Assembly (NCBI GenBank): GCA_964615335.1
Contig: CAZTMT010000011.1
Coordinates: 59,989-123,988, forward strand
From: HR10 sp964615335
GTDB lineage: Bacteria > Acidobacteriota > Blastocatellia > HR10
Length of the DNA stretch: 64,000 nucleotides
Direction: 5' to 3'
Made by a program: the position numbers and the translations under genes. Shown here piece by piece: positions 17,681 to 24,073 of this stretch (positions within the stretch are counted from its first letter, which is position 1; the number at the start of each line of letters is the position of its first letter). Under the pieces are notes generated by a model. That model did not search any database, was not told the origin of the DNA, and saw nothing but the letters and a program-made list of their open reading frames with translations.

Positions 17681-18142
17681 TCATTCCAGTTCAACCTCTT
17701 CCCTTTGTCCAAAGCCCTTCACGTTATCAATGAAATAGACCCGAGTGGGCTTGAAATGATAAACGCGCATCTTGGCCAGCGCTTGGACCAGCGGTAACGG
17801 AGGATCCTTCAAGAATGAATACTTGGCCACGTAGAGCACCATCGGTCGGGTGGCTTGAGCGGGCGTTCCAACCTCTTGAGCCAGGCCTTCCATCTGAATA
17901 CCTTGAATCATCCGCCAGTCCTGATAATCTTCGTGAATCGCAACGGCCACTTGAGGATTATGAGCAATGTTTCTTGAGTGACGACTCTCTGGATTGGACA
18001 ACCAGTAGAGATCGAACGCATCGTTCACGTAGAAGAGTCCGGCGGCCCACGGTCCATCCGGTCCCACGGTCGCTAGCGACATGGTGTTGTGGCTGTGGAG
18101 ATAATGCAAAACGTGCTGTCGCAGTTCCCGGGTCATATCCAC
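17681..18142 (-). CDS. Pyridoxamine-5'-phosphate oxidase-like FMN-binding protein
   Basis: This 153-residue protein has a split-barrel flavin-binding start (NTMSLATVGPDGPWAAGLFYV) in two parts, an SRHSRNIAHNPQVAVAIHE segment and FKPTRVYFIDN near the end. These are typical of small PNPOx-like flavin or F420 proteins. The reading begins at GTG (18142); an ATG two codons later is an equal candidate and no strong ribosome site decides. Its role could be flavin reduction or small-molecule oxidation; the substrate is unknown. Confidence 0.72.
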   Translation of the reverse strand: MDMTRELRQHVLHYLHSHNTMSLATVGPDGPWAAGLFYVNDAFDLYWLSNPESRHSRNIAHNPQVAVAIHEDYQDWRMIQGIQMEGLAQEVGTPAQATRPMVLYVAKYSFLKDPPLPLVQALAKMRVYHFKPTRVYFIDNVKGFGQREEVELE

Positions 18143-18204
18143 ATCGCTTCAACCACGAGACGGCGAACCGGTGCTCAGCCCCATCGTACACAAGAGCTGC
18201 GCCC

Positions 18205-19023
18205 CTATGACAGAACCGATTTCCCCCACAGTTTTTGATGGTGGAGGCTGGGCAGGGAGCGGCGAATCTGATCCTGCCAGGAGAAATCGAGCTCCCAACT
18301 GATGACGGCTTCGGTATCTGGCGCTTGCGCGAGGATGTTTCCCCACGGATCAATAACCAAGCTTCGACCGAAGGTCTCGTAGTGCGGAGGGTGTCGCCCG
18401 AACGTCGCCGGAGCGAGAATATAAACCTGATTTTCAATGGCTCGAGCGCGAAGGAGCGGCTCCCAATGATCCTTTCCCGTGTGCAACGTGAAGGCCGAAG
18501 GAACAGTGATGACGCGAGCGCCGTGCTCAAGCGCGAGGCAGCGAAAGAGTTCAGGGAATCGAAGATCGTAGCAGATCGTAAGCCCAAATCGTACTCCCTC
18601 GATCTCGACGGACACAGGCTCCGATCCTGCCTGTTCGATCTGGGAGGCGCGGTATTGGATGCCTCCCACCTGAGCATCAAACAGATGGATTTTGTCGTAA
18701 AGTGCGATGATCTCTCCGTCTGGATTAATCACCGGGCACGTATTGCGCAGCAGCGACTCTCCCGTCACCCGCCTTTTGAACGCGCCTCCGATGACGAACA
18801 CGCGGTAGCGTTGAGCGGTCTGTCGGAGCATCTGAATGATGGGACCCTCTAAATCTTCCGCGCCGGCACGTAACACTTCCGGCGACCCCATCAGCGCGAA
18901 GTTTTCCGGCAGACAGATGACGCGCGGCTGGCAGGCTACCGCCCTCTCGATAAGGCGCGCAGCAGTATCTAGATTCCGGGCCTTATCGCTTCCCGGGTTC
19001 ATTTGTATGAGCGCCACTTTCAA
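18205..19023 (-). CDS. Nitrilase-superfamily carbon-nitrogen hydrolase
   Basis: I chose the TTG at 19023 (LKVALIQMNPG) because CGGGAG lies 8 bases upstream and homologues start here; the alternative ATG at 19077 adds 18 residues without a ribosome site. The nitrilase triad is complete: Glu in CLPENFA, Lys in LYDKIHLFD and Cys in TICYDLRFPELF. The last two motifs match the omega-amidase/Nit branch (deaminated glutathione amidase, carbon-nitrogen hydrolase). It hydrolyses an amide rather than a nitrile, by family. Its link to arene catabolism is unclear. Confidence 0.85.
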   Translation of the reverse strand: MKVALIQMNPGSDKARNLDTAARLIERAVACQPRVICLPENFALMGSPEVLRAGAEDLEGPIIQMLRQTAQRYRVFVIGGAFKRRVTGESLLRNTCPVINPDGEIIALYDKIHLFDAQVGGIQYRASQIEQAGSEPVSVEIEGVRFGLTICYDLRFPELFRCLALEHGARVITVPSAFTLHTGKDHWEPLLRARAIENQVYILAPATFGRHPPHYETFGRSLVIDPWGNILAQAPDTEAVISWELDFSWQDQIRRSLPSLHHQKLWGKSVLS

Positions 19024-19149
19024 TGTCTGCTCCCGCGGAAGCGGCAGGTTATTCGCTGGCAACGCACTCCATTTCATCTTCAGCCGCGCCCGTCATCAAA
19101 TCAGGTCCTCACGCTCACTCTGTTATGCTCGTTGTCTTTCAGGAACCCG

Positions 19150-19941
19150 TCAGAGAATGAAGCGCACCAAGCCGCCATCCACTTGAAGCGCTGCACCGGT
19201 GATATAGCTGGCTCGCGGGGAGGCCAAGAAGGCGACCACATTGGCCACTTCCTCTGGTTGGCCATAGCGACCCAGTGGCACCAATTGACTGATGGAGCGG
19301 ATGACCTCTTCAGGGGTTCGGCTCGTTCGTTCGGCTTCAGCGTAGACAAGTCGTTCGGATCGTCCAGTCCAGATCGGTCCGGGCAAGACGCTGTTGACGA
19401 GAATGCCATCTGGCGCCAGTTCATCGGCCAAACACTTGGCCAGCGCCACCGCCCCCGCCCGCAGCACATTCGAGAGAAGCAGATTGTCCATCGGCTGCTT
19501 CACGGAACGAGAAGAAAGAAAGATGAGGCGACCGTCGCCCGCCTTTTTCATCCAGGGGAGAACTTCGCGAATCAGTCGGAGAGGCGCCATCAGGATTTGC
19601 TCATATCCGAGTTGCCAGTCTTGGTCTGACAGTTCGGCAAATCGTCCGGGTCGAGGCGCGGGCACATTAATGACGAGAATATGAATCAGCCCCCACTGTT
19701 TGACGGTCGCCTGGACGAACTGTGAAATATCGGTGGCGCGGGTCACGTCGGCGGGGCGGGCCAATACAGGACTACGGGTTTGCTGCTCGATCTCCGCGGC
19801 CGTCTGGTTCAATCGCTTCTCGTCGCGGGCGCAGATAGCCACGCGCGCGCCCTCGCGCGCCAGGACTTCGGCCACCGCCCGGCCAATGCCCTGACTGGCG
19901 GCGGTAACGACGGCCACTCTCCCTTTCAGCTCCAAATCCAT
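19150..19941 (-). CDS. Atypical SDR lacking the catalytic Tyr-Lys pair
   Basis: This 263-residue FabG-like protein has a cofactor-binding start TAASQGIG at 13-20 and a C-terminal TGAALQVDGG. The active-site segment reads SSRSVKQPMDNLLLSNVLRAG, in two parts around residue 150. Where Tyr and Lys are expected, 13 and 17 residues after Ser144, there are Ser157 and Arg161. I know a subgroup of FabG-like proteins with this LSN..R pattern, so it is a conserved variant rather than damage. Catalysis may differ or it may be a non-classical reductase. Confidence 0.82.
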   Translation of the reverse strand: MDLELKGRVAVVTAASQGIGRAVAEVLAREGARVAICARDEKRLNQTAAEIEQQTRSPVLARPADVTRATDISQFVQATVKQWGLIHILVINVPAPRPGRFAELSDQDWQLGYEQILMAPLRLIREVLPWMKKAGDGRLIFLSSRSVKQPMDNLLLSNVLRAGAVALAKCLADELAPDGILVNSVLPGPIWTGRSERLVYAEAERTSRTPEEVIRSISQLVPLGRYGQPEEVANVVAFLASPRASYITGAALQVDGGLVRFIL

Positions 19942-19953
19942 CAGTCCATTCCT

Positions 19954-20005
19954 GTAGCGCCAACCACCGGTTCGGCACCGCAGGCCAGCCGGAGGCTGGC
20001 GCTAC
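19954..20005. repeat. Nested intergenic inverted repeat
   Basis: Outer arms GTAGCGCCA (19954-19962) and TGGCGCTAC (19997-20005) enclose an inner hairpin GCCAGCC-GGA-GGCTGGC (19984-20000). It falls between the NicX-like gene and the atypical SDR. A similar nested hairpin lies at 22244-22285. These resemble dispersed palindromic intergenic repeats. Confidence 0.55.
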
Positions 20006-20008
20006 CAT

Positions 20009-21067
20009 TTACAGCTTGATAGCCATCTCGGGATGAATAATCTCACCTCGTTCGAGAATCGGTTGGTCATCGAGATAGACGGTGCAGTGTCGCATCGGCA
20101 TGTCCAGATGACAGCGCGTGAACCGATTCGCGTAGCGATTGGGTCCGGTCGAGAACATGAAGTTGCCGTAGAAGCTTCGTGGCTCCACGCCGATGATGTC
20201 ATTTTTATCGTAGAAGGCCAGCGCGTTCCAGCGCGCCGTCTCGTCCAGGCCCCATCCCATATGCGAGGTGGCATAGGCTTCGGGATCGCGCCACGAGGCG
20301 AAGTAATCGCGCAGCAGATCGGCATCGAGCCCGTCCCCTTGAATCTCTTTGATGAAGCCCTCGCGGACGATGATCGTGACTGGCGACTGGATGTATCGTT
20401 TGAACGGGAACACGATATCGCCGACATCGAGCACCACCGTGCCATTGGTGGACCCTTCAATCGGGTAAACGGCGACGAGTCCGCTCGGCCAGTGATCCCA
20501 CCGTTGCGGTTGATCGGTATAGCCGTACTGAGTGATGATCGGTGCGCCCGCCACGGTCATGGTCAGATCCGTGCCCGCGTCCGAGCGAACGCACATCGTC
20601 TCACTTTGCCGAAGTAATTCGGCTGCCCGTTCGACGCGGCGGCGGAGATCCACCCGAGGGAAGCAGCGGTGAAGGATGTCGGGAGGCTCCATGATCGTGA
20701 GCATGCGCGCCCGATGGCTGAGGATTTGGCTCCGTTCGGGAGCGTGAATTAAGCCCTCGACGGTCAGATCAACCACCAGATCCGCTTCTTTCAACGCCTG
20801 CACGGCGGTGGCCAATCCACTCCGGCGGTTGGCTCCAGCCTGTTCTTCATCGGCGAACGGCACGTCCTGACGATGCGTCTTGGGGAGCGCCAGATGAAAC
20901 ACCTGGGCACCAAGCGCCTGAGCGGCCCCGAGGCTCGCTTCGATATATTCCGGCCGCGTGGTCGATTCGCTCACCACCGCCACGACCTCCCTCGGCTTCA
21001 CGTTACAGAGCCGGAATTCCTTTTGGAAGAGCCAGAAGAGATCGCCACTAGACGAGGCTCCTGTCAT
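20009..21067 (-). CDS. NicX-like (2,5-dihydroxypyridine 5,6-dioxygenase family) iron dioxygenase
   Basis: This 352-residue protein matches the NicX family, which is fold-related to M29 aminopeptidases. Recognised segments are RWDHWPSGLVAVYP, VVLDVGDIVFPFK, SHMGWGLDE and AFYGNFLFSTGPN-like sequence (SFYGNFMFSTGPN), then RCHLDMPMRHC and YLDDQPI. The three expected Fe(II) ligands are His269, His320 and Asp322. NicX cleaves 2,5-dihydroxypyridine to N-formylmaleamate. Here the neighbours are arene rather than pyridine genes, although a nitrilase-family amidase lies two genes downstream. It could cleave a dihydroxypyridine or an unrelated diol. GGGAGGAAA precedes the ATG. Confidence 0.8.
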   Translation of the reverse strand: MTGASSSGDLFWLFQKEFRLCNVKPREVVAVVSESTTRPEYIEASLGAAQALGAQVFHLALPKTHRQDVPFADEEQAGANRRSGLATAVQALKEADLVVDLTVEGLIHAPERSQILSHRARMLTIMEPPDILHRCFPRVDLRRRVERAAELLRQSETMCVRSDAGTDLTMTVAGAPIITQYGYTDQPQRWDHWPSGLVAVYPIEGSTNGTVVLDVGDIVFPFKRYIQSPVTIIVREGFIKEIQGDGLDADLLRDYFASWRDPEAYATSHMGWGLDETARWNALAFYDKNDIIGVEPRSFYGNFMFSTGPNRYANRFTRCHLDMPMRHCTVYLDDQPILERGEIIHPEMAIKL

Positions 21068-21128
21068 GCCTGTTTCCTCCCACAGAATGAGGACGGTTCA
21101 TCGCCGCTCGATGAAGCGGCCTTGAAAT

Positions 21129-21878
21129 TCAAGCGGCGCGCCGACCCGTCAGGTTGGCGGACTTGTCCGCCAGCGTATAGGGCAAAATGCGGGCGGCCAG
21201 ATCCAGCAGGCGCCGTTGAGTGGCTTCACCTTCAGCCGCCAACATCTCGGCAGCCATCTTGCCGACGCCCCGCACGTGGAACTTTTCATCGGGCACAATT
21301 TGCTCCAGCGCCCGACGAAATTCCGGGTGTAGATTGGGCACCTCCTTGACAGCGGCGAACAGGTGCAAGGGGAAACGCTCGTCCACAAACTGGCAACTGA
21401 AGATCTGTTCGCGCACGTCTTCTGAGCACCGTTCATCACAGTACTCGAACATCCGATAGAGAGAACCGGCTTTCTCTTCAGGCGATGTGTTCAGCACTTC
21501 CTCGCCTCCCATTTTCACGGCGGCCGCGTTATAGAGCTTGAAGTGGCGCATTTCGTCAGCCATTTGTTGAACTACCACATGTTTCAAATCAGGATAGCGC
21601 GTGCCGATCCGCTCGACCTGGCGAGCAAAAGTATCCACCGATCGGATCTCTCCCCAGGCGTTGAAATAACAGGTGTTCAACTGTGTCTCCAGCGCATCCC
21701 AGGGAAGATATTGAACGATGAGTTGAGCGCCTTCACTCATGATGACATCCAGGCGCTCTTCCAATTGGGCCACGAACTGATCGGCAGGCACACCCACCGG
21801 CAGATCATCGAAGAGCCGCCGGAGCTCCCCTTGCTGAAGAAACTCCAACGCTCGATCCCACCAAGAGACTTGCGCCAT
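21129..21878 (-). CDS. Ferritin-like diiron protein, copy 1
   Basis: This is a 249-residue helical protein. The start at 21878 (MAQVSWWDRA) is set by AAAGGAGGAA directly upstream; the longer open frame is excluded. The diiron pattern is complete: Glu77, Glu109-xx-His112 (DEMRH), Glu157 and Glu198-xx-His201 (DEKFH). The motif GEIRSVDTFARQVE is shared with the copy at 33.2 kb. Family function is unknown to me; the pattern fits an oxygen-activating carboxylate diiron enzyme. It is immediately downstream of a ferredoxin (14 bases), which is a plausible electron donor. Confidence 0.75.
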   Translation of the reverse strand: MAQVSWWDRALEFLQQGELRRLFDDLPVGVPADQFVAQLEERLDVIMSEGAQLIVQYLPWDALETQLNTCYFNAWGEIRSVDTFARQVERIGTRYPDLKHVVVQQMADEMRHFKLYNAAAVKMGGEEVLNTSPEEKAGSLYRMFEYCDERCSEDVREQIFSCQFVDERFPLHLFAAVKEVPNLHPEFRRALEQIVPDEKFHVRGVGKMAAEMLAAEGEATQRRLLDLAARILPYTLADKSANLTGRRAA

Positions 21879-21892
21879 AGTGCGTTCCTCCT

Positions 21893-22195
21893 TTATGAGG
21901 TTTGGTTGACCGGTGCCTGAGCGGCATCGGTGGGTTGAAAAAACATGAGCCCCAGATGAGGCTGAAACGGTTTGGGAAGGGGGACGTGTTGGGACACGGT
22001 GATGGCATCCACATGACAATCTTGGACGCACAGTTTGCACCCGTGGCATTCTTGAGGATAGGCGATGATCGCTTTCCACCCCACCGTCTCCCAGGCTTCG
22101 CCCACCTGCGCCATGCGGAGAACATCGGCTGGGCAGCTATCCACGCACACCCAGCACCCATCACACAGATCAAAATCAATTCGCTCAATAGCCAT
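21893..22195 (-). CDS. 2[4Fe-4S] ferredoxin
   Basis: This 100-residue protein has two cluster motifs: Cys11, 14, 17 and 21 (CDGCWVCVDSCP) and Cys50, 53, 56 and 60 (CHGCKLCVQDCH). The second replaces the usual Pro with His. It resembles the beta subunit of adenylylsulfate reductase and fumarate-reductase-linked ferredoxins, with a C-terminal tail of about 35 residues. It sits between the FrdA-like flavoprotein and the diiron gene, so it probably passes electrons between them or to the NicX-like enzyme. CTGAGGAG precedes the ATG. Confidence 0.9.
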   Translation of the reverse strand: MAIERIDFDLCDGCWVCVDSCPADVLRMAQVGEAWETVGWKAIIAYPQECHGCKLCVQDCHVDAITVSQHVPLPKPFQPHLGLMFFQPTDAAQAPVNQTS

Positions 22196-22243
22196 CTTTT
22201 TCTCCTCAGATCGGTACGAAAACCTGCGACCTTTCTCATCCGC

Positions 22244-22285
22244 GGGAGCGTAGTGCCAGAAACAGGCTGGAAAGCCTGCGCTCCC
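22244..22285. repeat. Nested intergenic hairpin
   Basis: Arms GGGAGCG and CGCTCCC (22244-22250 and 22279-22285) enclose CAGGCT-GGAA-AGCCTG (22263-22278). It lies between the flavoprotein stop and the ferredoxin start. On the minus strand the inner hairpin is followed by TTTCT, so partial termination is possible, but the architecture mirrors the repeat at 19954-20005. Confidence 0.5.
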
Positions 22286-22314
22286 TCGCTCGCTCGATTT
22301 TTCGTGGCCGACTG

Positions 22315-24060
22315 TTAGCGATAGGACTCCGGAATCGGAAACGAGCTGGGAATTTGTTCCCGCTTGTCCGGTTTGATCGGATACCGCTCAAAGGGAACAT
22401 CCGGGGTGGACACGACGACCCCGTCTTCGGACTCTTTTCGCAGAACTACCCATTTCAACCAGTTCATATCATCACGGTAGGGAAAGTCCACGCGAAAGTG
22501 TTCGCCCCGGCTCTCTTCCCGTGTGCGATACGCCAGACAGCAAAGGTCGACCATCTCGACATAACTGCGCGCCTCCAGCGCCTTGACCAACTCGTGTGGA
22601 TCCGGAGCGCTCACGCGCGGCAAGAGCCGTTCCCGGATGACGCGGATGTGCTCGCGCGTTCGATCTATCCGCTCCGCATTCTTGAACAGCGCGAATGTGG
22701 ACTCACAAGTCACGTCGCCAACAGCCGCCCAAACATCAGCCGGTCGGGTATTGCTGCGTCGGCTGAGCGGAGCCAGCATGTCGGCCAGTAGCGCTTTAAG
22801 CTGCGACTTCACCGGCGACGGTCGTCGCTTCATCTTTTGCGCCCGATGGGCGGCATCCTCGCCGGCCCGATACCCGCCGACGTTGGAGAACGTGGAATGG
22901 CCGCTGCCGGAATTGCCGGACATAATGACGGGTAGACAAGTTACGGTGCCCACGGCATACAATCCTGGAATATTGGTCCTCGACCACGTGTCTACCTTCA
23001 CGCCGCCGCTCGTTCCCATGCCAATGGCCATGAAGGGCGTCGTCTTGAGCGGCCGCCGCTTGAGGTCGATACCAAATTCCTGGAGGCCCAGAGCGAGCGT
23101 AGGCACGACCCGCAGCAGCATCTGAAGGTCTTCATCTCGGCAGTGACGAAAATCAACGTAGCAGGGGCCACGCCCTTCCATATATTCTGTGATGATCCCG
23201 CGGGCGACGCGATAAAGGCTGGAGAGATTGCCCCACTCCGGATCATAGCGCCACATGAACTCTTCGCCTTGAGCATTGATGAATTTGGCGCCGATCCCCT
23301 GGATTTTGGCCTGACCCGGCGACGAGAATTTATCCTCCCAGTAACTCCAGGAGGCGTATTGCGTGAATTCCATTCCCGCCAGCTCCGCTCCGGCGTGAAA
23401 CGCCATCCGATGCCCTTCACCGGTCACGCCGTCGATGTAAGAAAAGTGGATCTTGGGATAGAGCGGACCGGTGTTGAGAATCACGGCTTTGGCGCGGATG
23501 ACGAGTGGCTCGCCGGTGCGAATGTGGAATCCGACCGCTCCGATAACCTCGCCGCGGGTGGGATGTTGACCGTCGGAGGTGAGCAGATCGGTTATCATGA
23601 CTTTCTCCAGCAGATTCACCTTCTGACGGCGCAACTCCCGCCGCAGAATCTCCATGACGATCTTACCATCCACATTGAGCGTCTTTCCCACTTTGTGGCC
23701 GCGACTAGTCGTGTACTTGAGCTGGCCATCGGCATCGCGCTCATAGGGAACGCCCAACTGGACTAATTCCTCGATCCGATAAGGCGCCTCGGTCAACAGC
23801 ACATCGAGCCATTCTTGATCCGCCAGGTAGTTCGACGCTTCGACGAATTCGCGCATCCAGAGATGTTTCTCTTCATCGGTCAAGTGCCAGGGTCCGAATT
23901 GACTATGGACAAACGTCATCGGCCCGGCACGACCGACGACCGCCTTTTCCGTCAGGATCACGTCGCAACCTAATTGACGGGCGCGCCAGGCGGCGCGGCA
24001 ACCACCGATACCGCCCCCGATGACCAAGACATCTGTTTGCAACTCGGTTGGTTGAACCAT
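22315..24060 (-). CDS. FAD-binding fumarate reductase/succinate dehydrogenase-like flavoprotein
   Basis: This 581-residue protein has an FAD-binding GGGIGG at 15-20 followed by the acidic strand end (ILTEKA). It contains GVTGEGHRMAFHAGAELAG, in two parts, with the FrdA/AprA-type substrate-domain residues. The segment VMSGNSGSGHSTFSNVGG-like (IMSGNSGSGHSTFSNVGG) resembles the end of the FAD domain. It is closer in length to AprA or FrdA-like oxidoreductases than to L-aspartate oxidase. With the adjacent ferredoxin it could form a two-subunit oxidoreductase. The substrate is unknown; a dehydrogenation of a cyclic or alpha,beta-position in ring-derived acids is possible. Confidence 0.85.
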   Translation of the reverse strand: MVQPTELQTDVLVIGGGIGGCRAAWRARQLGCDVILTEKAVVGRAGPMTFVHSQFGPWHLTDEEKHLWMREFVEASNYLADQEWLDVLLTEAPYRIEELVQLGVPYERDADGQLKYTTSRGHKVGKTLNVDGKIVMEILRRELRRQKVNLLEKVMITDLLTSDGQHPTRGEVIGAVGFHIRTGEPLVIRAKAVILNTGPLYPKIHFSYIDGVTGEGHRMAFHAGAELAGMEFTQYASWSYWEDKFSSPGQAKIQGIGAKFINAQGEEFMWRYDPEWGNLSSLYRVARGIITEYMEGRGPCYVDFRHCRDEDLQMLLRVVPTLALGLQEFGIDLKRRPLKTTPFMAIGMGTSGGVKVDTWSRTNIPGLYAVGTVTCLPVIMSGNSGSGHSTFSNVGGYRAGEDAAHRAQKMKRRPSPVKSQLKALLADMLAPLSRRSNTRPADVWAAVGDVTCESTFALFKNAERIDRTREHIRVIRERLLPRVSAPDPHELVKALEARSYVEMVDLCCLAYRTREESRGEHFRVDFPYRDDMNWLKWVVLRKESEDGVVVSTPDVPFERYPIKPDKREQIPSSFPIPESYR

Positions 24061-24073
24061 GAGACAAATCCTC

